Of a stretch of 64,000 nucleotides of DNA, positions 34,951 through 45,502 are shown in pieces. The notes below the pieces were generated by a model. The model was given only the letters and a program-made list of their open reading frames with translations, made no database searches and was not told where the DNA came from. This DNA comes from Nemophila menziesii (lineage: Eukaryota > Streptophyta > Magnoliopsida > Boraginales > Hydrophyllaceae). The position numbers and the translations under genes are program-made. Position 1 is the stretch's first letter. Every line of letters starts with the position of its first letter. The stretch spans positions 7,771,001-7,835,000 of the forward strand of contig JARWIR010000010.1 in the NCBI GenBank assembly GCA_029959085.1, written 5' to 3'.

Positions 34951-36184
34951 TCCATGTGCCTGATCATAAAATTCGAATATAATTAATCATGGGCAAAGTG
35001 TCAGAGCACATAAGATTTGGTAACATACAATAGCTTTAGCGGAATCCCATGTAAAATAAGTTGTGAAGAAGATAGGTTTTTGTCCTTTTGTGACTTTATA
35101 CAATAAAACATTGACAAATAAGCCTTGATAAGCTGCAACCATTTCTATATATTTTGCAAGTAATTGAATACTTATATTATATATTCTATACTCTATAACA
35201 AGGATGATTAAGTAAAGAAAATCCGAGCATTACCAAGCCTATTTCAAAAGCATATTGACCAGCCCATACAAATACTCACCAATCCTATTATTCGAGAATG
35301 TGTATAAGCATGGATCTCTGGTAGTTTCAGAATTAGCTTTTTTGATGTTGAAATTTTGGTTTCCTCTAATAGTTAACCAGAAGGATGAGCTTTCGGTTCC
35401 TTCTTTTGCGTGCTTTACAGCTACTCTGGGCTATAAGAGAAGGTAATTAATTAAGCACAATGACAGAGAAAATAAATTTTTCATTAGTTAAAATAAACCT
35501 TCAAAAATTCTGCAACTTAGGTTACTAATTGATGTTTTGCTCAGAGGTACTTTGAATTCCATGGCAAGAAAAAATTGCAGAACCAGATTGAAAAAAAAAA
35601 CACTCATAAGAGTTTAATGAAGTAGTCACATGGTAAAATGACACTAACAAGTCATTGCTATAAATGGGAAGTCATTACTATGAATAAAAATAAGCATACC
35701 AGATCAACTTGAACAGTTTTATTGTTATATAGAGTTGTTCCATATATTCGAATGTTCACATTGATAATCAAAACAACTTACTTTAATAAATGAATTACTT
35801 TAATAAATGAATGGCGCGTGTGTCTAATGCCTTTATTACGAAATTTGATGAGGGAGTCGATGTCTTGAAGAGGGCATTGGGAGTTAAAAAATAAGCAATA
35901 AACCATCGAATATTTATCTTTTGTTTTTTTAGGTAATATAAATTGTCCAAGTAGACATTAGTACAATTCATGAAAATATTGTTTTTTGCATAGAAGAAAG
36001 TAATTTTTGTTGAAATAATGAATTGAGAGAGCATTTGAGTGTAGACGGATTATGAAAACCCCGAACAAAGCAGAAAATTGGCACAAGTATTTAAGGTGTG
36101 GGTGTGGAAGGAATAGAGTCGTCGTGTTTTACTTTTGTACCTAGACTCAATAGATGCTTAACATTTTAAAGGTTTTCGTAAATT
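34951..36184. other. Unassigned sequence downstream of gene fragments
   Basis: No gene recognised. Small frames at 35255-35446 (plus) and 35795-36034 (minus) have no known motif. The DNA is AT-rich with some exon-like composition near 35820-35880. Confidence 0.4.
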
Positions 36185-36388
36185 TCTTTTATATATAATT
36201 AAATTATGAATTTTACACTAATAATTATAATTTTTAAATTTAATTATAAAATTAACCTTAACCTTCACCTAAACGTTTACCTCAATTTTTGCCTCAAATG
36301 TAAGTTTCATTGTATATTGAGCATAATTTGTGAATTATTAGCAGAATTTTTATTTTTCACAGTGACTTCAGGCACGGGCAATACCTAG
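36185..36388 (+). mobile_element. Possible Helitron terminus or short non-autonomous Helitron
   Basis: The right end reads GGCACGGGCAATACCTAG followed by T, close to plant Helitron 3' ends: GC-rich stem, short spacer, CTAG, insertion before T. A weak GTG-x-C/G-x-CAC stem lies just upstream (36362-36375). TCTTTTATATATAATTAA at 36185 could be a 5' end, but the preceding base is T rather than the expected A. Alternatively only the 3' end is real and the element extends left over the gene fragments. Confidence 0.3.
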
Positions 36389-36605
36389 TATTCATATATG
36401 ACATGCATCTCCCCTAAAAATGTCATAAGTGCAACTTTTTTTTACATAAGTCATTAGTCGATATATTTTAAAAAATCTTTCGTTTATTGATATTTGTTGA
36501 AGGTAAAGCATACACATTAAATTTTATAAATATTCCATTTAAATTATTTGTTTAAGACTAATATATAATATTTGAGTTCCAAAAATGCAATTTCCTACAC
36601 GGGTC

Positions 36606-36621
36606 AATAACATGAAAGTCA
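36606..36621. repeat. LINE-2 left target-site duplication
   Basis: AATAACATGAAAGTCA here equals 52092-52107 exactly (16 bp), directly 5' of the LINE 5' UTR. Confidence 0.9.
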
Positions 36622-36862
36622 CGAAACCCAAGGTTAAAACCCTAACCTTCACCCGCTCCGATTAATCGATCTTCTTCTCCGATCTTCAAGCCTTCTCTGA
36701 CTCCCTCTCTCTCTCTTTTCACCTTTGTCGTGTATGAAGTTTGATCTTATATATATCTCCCTCTTCGGTTTTAGATATATAAAAATCTCGATAACTTGCT
36801 TTATCGATTTCTCCTTTACTTTCATCTTTTAAGTTTCGATTATTCTCTCTCTCTTAGCCTTT

Positions 36863-38160
36863 ATGGCGAGTATTAAAGATGATGGGAATGGTCGATCTGA
36901 TGAGGAACTTACCCTCTCTCCTGACAGAGAGGCCATTTATGGTGCTTTTGAAGAACTGAAGTTATTTATTTGAGTAATAGCGACAGGTAACATCAATCTT
37001 AACTATCTGAAAAAGATTATGATACAACATTGGGATATTATTGGTAAAATTTCTATTGATAAGCGAGGTATGAACCTTTGTGTTGCTAGCTTTGATAACC
37101 CTAAAGATCTGGATACTGTTTGGAATAATAGGTCCTTTCATATCTTTGGATTTCATGTATTAGTACAGAAGTATGAAGAATGTATTAATAACCCTAATCT
37201 TCTTGAGGAAACATCGTTTTGGGTTAGAATTCTGGGCATTCCACCTCTTTTTTTGAAGGAAGGAAATGTTACTAAAATTGCTACTAAACTGGGTATAGTT
37301 ACAGATGTTGAATTACCTAATCCTGATAATTATAAGGATAACTCTACAGTTAGGGTAAGGATTAATTGCAAGATTTAAAAACCTCTTTCTTCTGGATTTA
37401 TGTTGAAAATCTCAAATGGCCAATCTGTTTGGATCTCCTTTAAGTATGAAAAGCTGTATGATTTTAGTTTTGTTTGTGGTATTGCATCACATGAAGAAGT
37501 CAAATGTGATAACTCAGATAAACTCATTAATAAGCTTGGGAATTGGATTAGGTATTCTGAAGTTGAAAAGAAACCGAGTGACTTTGTATTTAAAGCAGAG
37601 AATGTAGGGTACTCTGCTAAATAAAGGTTGAAGAAACCACTAAAAAAACATGAATAAAGCTCAACTTTCTAGAGGATTAAATAAAGAAGAACCACATGGG
37701 GCGGTCCATACTACTGTGGTCCAATCTTTATAAGTTCTCCCTAAAGTTAACTTGGGCCAAAATGAACAGAAAGGAGCAGTTCTCAAAAATTCTATAAGTC
37801 CAGGAGAACTTGACAACTTATGTGGGCTGAATTCTAAACATAATATCAGCTCTAGCCCTAAAGTTGTTATCAATCCTTCTATTACTTATAAATCTAATGA
37901 GAACATTAATTTTGGTTCGCTTGAGAGAAACAAACAACGCTCAGAAGGTTTGAAAGGATCTTGGACTTTCTGTTGAGGAGGACTTCTTATCCCAAGTACC
38001 TACAACTCTCACTAACCCAATTTTTGGGGAAGATGATGAGATGACAGAAGCTTTGGGATCTGAAAATAATGATAATGTGGATGGTGATGAACAATGGGAT
38101 GAAGATGTTAACTCAGATGAAATTGAAAAGATTGTGGTTTGCGGGGTTGACCCTCTTCAA
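36863..38160 (+). pseudogene. LINE-2 ORF1: DUF4283 domain and degraded zinc knuckle
   Basis: ATG at 36863 opens MASIKDDGNGRSDEELTLS. The DUF4283-like domain follows (NINLNYLKKIMIQHW, FHIFGFHVLVQKYEEC, FWVRILGIPPLFLKEGNV). The knuckle reads FSFVCGIASHEEVKC, where LINE-A has CRVCGILSHEDRNC, so the first zinc ligand is lost. Stops at 36972, 37376, 37622 and 37732 break it. An acidic tail (DDEMTEALGSENNDN) runs to the start of ORF2. Confidence 0.8.
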
Positions 38161-38174
38161 CCCCACACAAATCA

Positions 38175-38900
38175 ATGATGCTTGCGTGGAACTGTCAAGG
38201 GATTGGAACACCTTTGACAGAGTTGAGCCTTAAGGATCTTGTCAAGGCTCATCATTTTGAGGTAATCTTTCTTTCTGAAACTAAAAACTCTTTCAATACA
38301 GTCTCTAGTTTTTGTTCCAAAATAAACATGAGTCTAGTTACTCATGTAGACCCTGAAGGCTTATCTGGTGGTTTGGCAATTTTTGCTAAAAATAAAGAAA
38401 GTTTTAAATAAATTTCTAAAGACAAGATCTTGATTCTTTGCTCTGATAACTTCTTATATGTGGGATTTTGTGAAATGGTATGTGTTTATGGCCCTCCGAT
38501 GGATGTTGATAAGGCTAATTTCAATACAAAGTTGAATCTCATTCCTGATACAGTCAATCCTAGATGTATTTTGGGTGACTTCAATTTTATCAGATATCCC
38601 TCTGAAAAACTAGGGGGAGAGATTGGTGCTATTCATAGGAATAATATGGAAATGTTTAACAACTATATAAAAGATAATAAACTTATTAAGCTGAACAATA
38701 AAGGGTGTAACTTCTCTTGGTCAAACAAAAGAAGTGGCAACCAGCTCATTAAGCAAAAAATTGATAGAATTCTGGTCAATGTTACATGGTTGGCTAAGTA
38801 TCCAAATTCATGGTGTTCTGTTCTCCCTCCTGTTGGGTCAGATCATTCTCCTATTTCACTTCAACTGGCATTTCTAAGATTAATAAGAATAACAAGTTTA
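38175..38900 (+). pseudogene. LINE-2 ORF2 endonuclease domain
   Basis: ATG at 38175 begins MMLAWNCQGIGTPLTELSL, the usual start of plant LINE ORF2. LSETK, LSGGLAIFAKN, VYGPPMDVDKAN, ILGDFNFIRYPSEKLGG, GCNFSWSNKRSGNQLI and LPPVGSDHSPI follow, including the GDFN and SDH catalytic motifs. A stop at 38409 and a shift near 38870 interrupt it. The enzyme would nick target DNA to prime reverse transcription. Confidence 0.85.
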
Positions 38901-40136
38901 TAATTGACAAGAATTGGATCAGTGATGATTCTTTTAGTCAAATTATTTATGAGAAATGGCATACTAAACTTTTTGATTATTGTGCAGGCATTTGCAAATT
39001 TTGCAACAAAATTAAACATATTAATAAATATATTTCCTATTGGGCTAGGAAGAGGGTTCTTAATAATAGACTACTCATGACATCTTACTTAGCCCAAATG
39101 GAAAATATAATTTTATGCCCCTTACTCTGATTTTTTATAAGATAGAGATGGAAAACTTGAGTAATAATCTTGAAATTGCTTGGAAAAAGGAAGAGGTTTA
39201 TTGGGCTACCAGGTCTCGAAATACTTGGCTCAAATTAGGGGGGAAAACACAAAGTATTACCATGCTTTGACTAGAATGAAGAGAAATATTAATCGTATTA
39301 CTTCAATCAAAAAAGAGGATGGTAACTGGACACTTGATAATGAAGAGATTATTAATAAGGTCAAAACTTATTACAATAATATATTCAAATCAAATGGAGA
39401 TAGATATTATGATCCTATTTTATGTAAGATAAAAAAATGGTTACTAGAGATATGAATTTGGCATTGATCAAGAAAGTAACACTTGAAGAAATTAAAGATG
39501 CAGTTTGGTCTTTAGGTGGTGAGAAGGCCCCAGATCCTGATGGTTATGGTGGTTTCATTTTTAAAAAGTTTTGGGAAGAAATTAAACATGATATTCTTAA
39601 TTTAGTGGAGGATTTCATGACTAATAATACCTCTATGAAGGATATTAATGAGACTATTATAGCCCTTATACGTAAATGCACTAATCCTGACATGATTAGT
39701 TCTTTTAGACCTATAAGTTGTGCTAACTTCATATATAAAGTGATATCTAAGATCTTATCCAATAGACTTCAATGTTGGATTGGTGATGTTATTTCTGAAA
39801 CACAAACAGTATTTATTGCTGGAAGATCTATATTTGAAAATATTCTTATAGCCCAGGAAGCAAGTCATTTTCTTAAAAACAAAAGAACATCTTCTAAGTG
39901 TTATTTAGCTATCAAAGAAGACATGAGTAAGGCATATGAGAATATTAAATGGGATTTTCTTATTGATCTTCTTACTCAGATGGGTTTTCATAGTACATGG
40001 GTCAACTGGATTCATATGTGTGTTTCATCAGTTACTTATAAAGTTAAGATTAATGGCATTCTTCATGATATTGATAATTCCCAGAAAGGGATTAGACAAG
40101 GGGACCCTTTGTCCCCCTATCTGTTTGTTTGGTTAT
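38901..40136 (+). pseudogene. LINE-2 reverse transcriptase, part before the copy-B insertion
   Basis: Blocks are ARKRVLNNRLL, NTKYYHALTRMKRNINRITS, EKAPDPDGYGGFIF, SSFRPISCANFIYKVISKIL, ETQTVFIAGRSIFENILIAQ and GIRQGDPLSPYLF. The longest open frame is 39437-40156. A one-base loss after SPYLF and the LTR at 40137 end it. PGPDG, the common family motif, is PDPDG here. Confidence 0.85.
40132..40136. repeat. Copy B left target duplication (GTTAT, was GTTAC)
   Basis: GTTAT precedes the left LTR and GTTAC follows the right LTR (49886-49890). LINE-A reads GTCAC at the same codons, so GTTAC is the likely original and the left copy has a C-to-T change. Confidence 0.8.
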
Positions 40137-41675
40137 TGATGTCTCCTCATTTGTGATAGATTTATGTTAAGATGAGACATCATTTTTAGTGATTTAGAAG
40201 TCTTTCTAATCGTTTTTCTTGAGAAATAGTGCACTTTCCTATTTTGAGTCTTGATTTAGTAAAATAATACTTTTAGAGCATATTGGGTTTAATTATTTAT
40301 TTAGTGTGAAGCTTTAAAGATAATTATGGATATTAATTAGAGTCCAAGTCAAAGACTACATGATATGGAAAGAGATAAGCATGGAAATTGGAGATAAGGA
40401 AACAAAAGCTAAAAACATGGAAAAGGAAAAGATGCCTTAATCCTGAATTTATGCACCTACGACCACAAATCAGCCTATATCTAAAAATTAGTGAAGCATT
40501 TGGAGAAACGGTCAAGAAAAAAGCTGAAGATCTTTCCGAGACGGTGAATTTCGACTACTCATACTCATCAAACGGATGAGTATTGAAGTTCTAGGTCCAA
40601 AACAAAAACGGGTCTGATTTCATGTTTTAGGGTTACGAATTTGAGTTGGGCTTGGAGTCCACTACTTACCTTCTCCTTCAAGAAAACGAATTATATCTTC
40701 TAAAAACCTATAAATAAACCCTTATATCACTTGTAAATCATCCTTGCCTCATAGTAATTAGTTCTTAAGGTTTTATTCTTCCAAGTTATTGTAGAGAGCA
40801 AGATGATGTCTTTTATTATTTCCTTTAGTTTATTTCCTTCAGGTATGAACTAAACCTCCCATAGCTTGGGTTTTGCATCATGTATAATCTTTGAATTCTA
40901 ATTTCTTTCTATCCAAGTTTCTTTGGGAATTTCATGTTTTAATAGGATATTAGCTGCTTACCTTTATATTTGTTTATGTGTTTTGATTTAATGACTGTTT
41001 TCCTTGCTAGTACACGAGTATAGGATTACCTTAATAGTAGTTAGATGATCGCCTTAACTGGGTGTCTAATTATTGAAACACCACATAACATCTAGTGTCG
41101 ATATTAGTCCTGACAACACTAATTCTAACTATATATTCATTAGGGTATAATTTAATCACTATCACCATGTATGGAAATTGATTGCTTAGGGCCCTAGTAG
41201 CGTAGGATAACCCTATTTGAACCAGCTTCGTGGTGTGTCCGTAGCCCCCTTAGTCGTTCTCAAGGTCTAAGGTATGGGAATTTAGAATCCTGACTAAATA
41301 TCTAACAGCTAATTATCTCCCTTATTAACTAGATTTGATTGAAAGAATTAGAAGGATTAGTGCATACTAGCAAAACCTAAGCTATACTTCTCATCTAATA
41401 TATCTTCGTATTTAATTTACTGTCTTTATTTTCCGTAGTTTAATTTAGTAATTTCGAATTTATTCTCTTTTATTTTTTTGTCTTTTAATTATCTACTTTT
41501 TACTCGTTATTACTACCCATTCGATTAACACACTAAGTCCCTGAGAACGAACTTTCTTATCATTAAAACTTGCATACGTCCTGTAATACTTGCAGTACTG
41601 TGCCTGTCTAGGGTGAGAGTGCATTGTTTTCTGACTTCTTATTTATCTTATTTTATCACACCCTAGGCGACACCA
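40137..41675 (+). mobile_element. Copy B 5' LTR, 1539 bp
   Basis: It begins TGATGTCTCC and ends GGCGACACCA. A TATA-like CTATAAATAAA is at 40708-40718. By eye it matches the 3' LTR closely, with a few percent scattered substitutions and small indels, so the insertion is not recent. Confidence 0.9.
40709..40717 (+). promoter_or_regulatory. Likely TATA box of copy B 5' LTR
   Basis: TATAAATAA lies about 570 bases into the LTR; the 3' LTR has ATATAAATACAC at the matching place (48906). Element transcription probably starts some 30 bases downstream. Inferred from sequence and position. Confidence 0.45.
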
Positions 41676-41681
41676 AGTTTT

Positions 41682-41699
41682 TGGCGCCGCTGCCGGGGA
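41682..41699 (+). other. Primer-binding site, tRNA-Asp type
   Basis: TGGCGCCGCTGCCGGGGA starts six bases after the LTR. It is complementary, with about one mismatch, to the 3' end of plant tRNA-Asp as used by Athila elements (TGGCGCCGTTGCCGGGGA). It primes minus-strand synthesis. Confidence 0.75.
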
Positions 41700-41831
41700 C
41701 TTGTGTCTCGTTAGCGTGTGGGTTATCTATTTCGAGTAGTACTTTTTAGTTAATTTTTAATTTTCAGTATTTAGTTTTTATTTTTCCGAATTTACGCTTG
41801 TGGTTTGCTTTAGTCTTTTTCAGGTTTCACA

Positions 41832-43167
41832 GTGTTTAATTCTTGGCCTCCGTTACCGGAGCCTGAGAGGAGCTTTAGATCTTATAATAAACGTATTCGT
41901 GAGGAAAGAGCCTTAAGAAGAGCTATGGCAGGCGTACAAGATCAGTTAGATCCAGCTTTTGAAATCCCACCTGGAGGATTACCGTACTTTGCACCAGGAG
42001 GACCACCACCTTTTATTCCACCTGGTGTACAACAACAAGGACAACATCCACTAGGACGAGGTAACGGGCAAAACGATGTTGATCAAAACCGAGTTGAACA
42101 AGACCTTCCTGGCCTCCGCGTGCCGTTTCATGTTCAACCGATAGGTTACCGTCCTCCGGAGATCCAAAATATTAAATTTCGACCCGATACGGGTATGCTA
42201 GTCAGTTTAAAAGTTTTGGACTCTACAGTGGTACATCAATTCAAGATCCGGTAAGAGCGATTCAGAAGTTTATGCAGATTTGTGATGCTTATATTACTCC
42301 AGGCATTACACGCGAGCAACTGTATTGTCACATGTTTTCGTTCTTTCTGACCGGTAGAGCTGGTGAGTGGCTAGATAGGCAAACACCAGGGACAATTAAT
42401 TCATGGACAGAACTTCAAGCCGCTTTCTTTAACCGTTTTTATCCGAAAAGTATGAGATTCAAAGACCAAAGCGAGCTTGCAAGGTTTTGTCAAGAAGATG
42501 GAGAAACAGTAGGAGAATCATGGACAAGGTTTCAACATAAGTTAGCTAGATGTCCGCTCCATGGTTATACCCCCTCTTTACAATTAGTTATATTCTATGA
42601 AGGTCTCAACAGTCAAGGTAGAGAGAAGGTGGATAACATAGGAAAGGGAAATTTCGTGTCCATGAACCATAATGAAGCCGCCGAAGTTTTGGAAAATATT
42701 ATTGAACAAGAAAGGAGTTGGCCTTCTACGCGAGCTCCTATAGCAAAGACCCGAGGTACGCTTCGATTAGATGCAGAAACTGCAAACTCAGCTCAAATAT
42801 CCGCATTAGAAAATCAAATCAAAGAACTTAAGCTAGAGATGCAGAATAATTTAGCCTCAGCAAACATAGTACAAGAAGCACAAGGTTGTCAACAATGTGG
42901 GTTAATAATCATACTTGGGAAGAGTGCGAAGGAAATCCACAATCTGTTTATTTCATATCCAACCGAGGAGGTTATCAATTTGGTAACCAAAACCATCCGG
43001 GTATGCAATATTCAAATCCTCAGGGGGCCGCTAATCCTGGTCATTATCAACCGCGTCCCCAGAGTAAGTTTTTCCAACCAAGAGGTCAGTATCAAAATCA
43101 ATATAAAAATAGACCTGCTCCCCCTCAACAAACTGTTCAAGATGCCTATACCGATGCGTTAGATTAG
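41832..43167 (+). pseudogene. Copy B Gag, two frameshifts
   Basis: ATG at 41832 opens MFNSWPPLPEPERSFRSYNK, a Pro/Gln-rich leader to about residue 95. A one-base loss near 42200 shifts the frame. The retrotransposon gag domain is then open in 42272-43162: VRAIQKFMQICDAYITPGIT, FFLTGRAGEWLDRQTPGTIN, ETVGESWTRFQHKLARCPLH. A second shift near 42890 leads to a knuckle CQQCGVNNHTWEEC (C-x2-C-x5-W-x2-C, with H) and a Q/N-rich tail (QPRPQSKFFQPRGQYQNQYK) ending in TAG at 43165. Gag would assemble cytoplasmic particles around element RNA. Confidence 0.8.
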
Positions 43168-43200
43168 AAAGCTTTACCACAGTATCCTCAAGAGGGATCT

Positions 43201-44697
43201 ATGGATAATCAACAATTAGTAAAAGTCTTGGACCGTTTGACCACGAATATGAACGCTCAGGATGAAAAGTTACGAGGACAAGATGCCGCAATTCAGATTT
43301 TAAGTACTCAAGTAGAACAATTAAACAATGTTTTAACAAACTTAATGGAACAAAAAGAATTGAAGGCTATCGAAAAAGGTGATGACAATGTTGGGTTCGA
43401 AGCTTGTAAGGCTATTTGCCTTGAAATTGAAAAAGAGAAGGAAGTATCGCATGCTGCCGTTAGTGCCGTGGAGGTTCCGAGTACCAAAGAAGAACCAAGC
43501 AAGTCTAGCGCCGTGGAATCTGACTGTTCTGAAGTTGATGTGGAGGACGATTCAGAAAAATACGAATTTATACAGCTTCTGAAAGATATGCAAGAGGAGA
43601 TTAGATCGGTTATGGATTATCAAGCTAAGCTGGCTAAAGAGAAAGAGGAAGAAGCCTCAAAAGAGGAACCAAGAGTTGAAGTGGAAGTTGCAGCTGCTGT
43701 GCAAGAAGAGAAAGAAGAAGAGAAGGTGGAATCGTCACCTGTTGTTCAAACAGTGTCACCCACTATTCCTGATACAAATCCTAAGGATGACACTGAACTC
43801 AAGACATTTGTAGAGGCGTATACACCTGAAATTATCAACGCGCAAATGCTTGAGATTGCGAAGAAAGGGCTTACACCGCAACAAGTTTTTACGCAAGTTA
43901 TTCCTGAGAAAGAAGCTGTAGAGATCCCAAGAGTAAACCTGAGAATCTCAAGAAGAAGTGAAATAGAGTTACCAACAAAACTCAAAGATCCGGGAAGTTC
44001 TAACCTTCTTATTCAAATAAATGGTATGCTCAAAGTGAAAGCTATGTACGATGTGGGTTTTGGTGTGAATCTTATGCCTAAGTCCATGTTCGACAGACTT
44101 GGACTTCAGAAATCAGAGAAAGCTCCAGTGAAGTTGCAGTTCGCTGACAACTTAGTTACCAAGACATGGGGAACAGTGGAGGACGTCTTAGTCCGTGCAG
44201 GTAGTATCGCCATCCCTACTGACTTTGTTATACTTGAGTTTTATGCAGATAAGCAGGTTCCAGTCATACTTGGACGGCCTTTCATGGCCACAAGTCAAAG
44301 TGTCATCAACTTCCAAGAAGGGACCATTACCCTTCATGCAAAGAATGTATCTGAGACCTTCTATGTCTTGGGTAAGAAACCAAGGAAGTTAGATCCCTCC
44401 GTTCCTGTCATCCATAACCTTTCACATCACAAAGTCCCTCCAGAGAAGATCCACTTTAAACCTGTGGATATCGAGCCAAACATTGAGTTTGGGGTTGGTC
44501 AAGAAGTACTATGGAAAGCTGACAAACGCGATAATAGGCCACGTAGTTTCAAAGACTCGTGGATGGGACCATTCATTGTCGCTAAGGTTGTTTCAGCCAA
44601 GGTGATAGAAATTCGACCGAAGAAGGGGATTAAGCGCAGATTGGTTGACGTTCATAGCTTAACTCGTTGTTGGGGAGGCTATATTCGCAAATCTTGA
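43201..44697 (+). CDS. Copy B protease ORF with integrase-C-terminus-like tail, 498 aa
   Basis: This is open throughout and in the same frame as the Gag tail, 11 codons after its TAG. Residues 1-150 are charged and coiled-coil-like (LVKVLDRLTTNMNAQDEKLR, then Glu-rich). The aspartic protease lies at about 255-395: LIQINGMLKVKAMYDVGFG, VNLMPKSMFDRLGL, VPVILGRPFMATSQSVINF. The active site reads DVGFG where relatives have DLGAS or DVGSS, so activity is doubtful. The end (FKDSWMGPFIVAKVVSAKVI, then CWGGYIRKS) resembles the SH3-like end of Athila integrase. RT, RNase H and integrase core are absent. ATG 43201 is the first in the frame. Confidence 0.75.
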   Translation: MDNQQLVKVLDRLTTNMNAQDEKLRGQDAAIQILSTQVEQLNNVLTNLMEQKELKAIEKGDDNVGFEACKAICLEIEKEKEVSHAAVSAVEVPSTKEEPSKSSAVESDCSEVDVEDDSEKYEFIQLLKDMQEEIRSVMDYQAKLAKEKEEEASKEEPRVEVEVAAAVQEEKEEEKVESSPVVQTVSPTIPDTNPKDDTELKTFVEAYTPEIINAQMLEIAKKGLTPQQVFTQVIPEKEAVEIPRVNLRISRRSEIELPTKLKDPGSSNLLIQINGMLKVKAMYDVGFGVNLMPKSMFDRLGLQKSEKAPVKLQFADNLVTKTWGTVEDVLVRAGSIAIPTDFVILEFYADKQVPVILGRPFMATSQSVINFQEGTITLHAKNVSETFYVLGKKPRKLDPSVPVIHNLSHHKVPPEKIHFKPVDIEPNIEFGVGQEVLWKADKRDNRPRSFKDSWMGPFIVAKVVSAKVIEIRPKKGIKRRLVDVHSLTRCWGGYIRKS

Positions 44698-44930
44698 TAG
44701 AGGTAACGCGTCTAACTTTAAAAGACGTTAAATAAAAGTGTTGTACGGGAGACAACCTGTAAATTTTTAAGTTTTTATGTCTTTTACGTTTTTAGTTTAT
44801 GTTTAGTTTAGTTGTTTTTAGCTGATATTGCATATTTGAGAAAGGTATTAGTGTTTTTGATGATTAGGTATTGGAAAAATCAAGTTCGGGAGGAGAAAAC
44901 GAAATTTTTCGGAAAAATCAGACCTTCTGT

Positions 44931-45074
44931 CCGGTATACCGCGCCTCAGCCCCGGTATACCGCAGAGGAGAAAACCCGTAACACGGGTAGGAGACTCGGG
45001 TTTTTTGCCGAGGATTAAAATTTCGAGGAACAGAAGGTCCGGTATACCAGACCATAGCCCCGGTATACCGCAGG
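44931..45074. repeat. Copy B palindrome cluster CGGTATACCG
   Basis: The perfect palindrome CGGTATACCG occurs at 44932, 44953 and 45061, with a one-base variant at 45040. They form two pairs, each part of a 35-bp direct repeat (44931-44966 and 45039-45074). The block is GC- and CpG-rich in an AT-rich element and lies about 240 bp after the protease ORF. Confidence 0.9.
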
Positions 45075-45478
45075 TAGCCGCTGGAGAGAGAAAAAGTTGC
45101 GATTTAAGCTTATAAAAGGAGGAGATTTGGTATTATTCCGAATTTACAAATCCTTAAGGCTCTCTTTCTTCTCCAAACCTCTCCCAACTCCATTGAAGCT
45201 CATTCAAACCTTCTCCAATCATCATAAAAACACATCAAATCTTCTCTCCACACCATTACAAAGGAGATTTAAACACCCAATCCTCACCAAACACTTTAAG
45301 ATTGAAGAATCAAAAGCTTAAATTTTCATAATTCATCCTAAAATTTCTTAAATCCATACCAATCCATCAAGAATTAACCTTACCCACATAGAGGTTCATC
45401 ATCAATTAACCTTTCCTAAACCAAATCAAGCTTGTTCAACCAAAAATTCAAAATTTCAAATTTCAAGAGTGGTTAAAG

Positions 45479-45494
45479 CTTTGAGTTGGGGGTC
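45479..45494 (+). promoter_or_regulatory. Internal polypurine-tract-like copy before env-position ORF
   Basis: CTTTGAGTTGGGGGTC is identical to the sequence before the 3' LTR (48319-48333) and stands nine bases before the ATG at 45503. Copies A (15695) and C (60731, minus) have it too with one change. Confidence 0.6.
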
Positions 45495-45502
45495 AATTGA
45501 AG

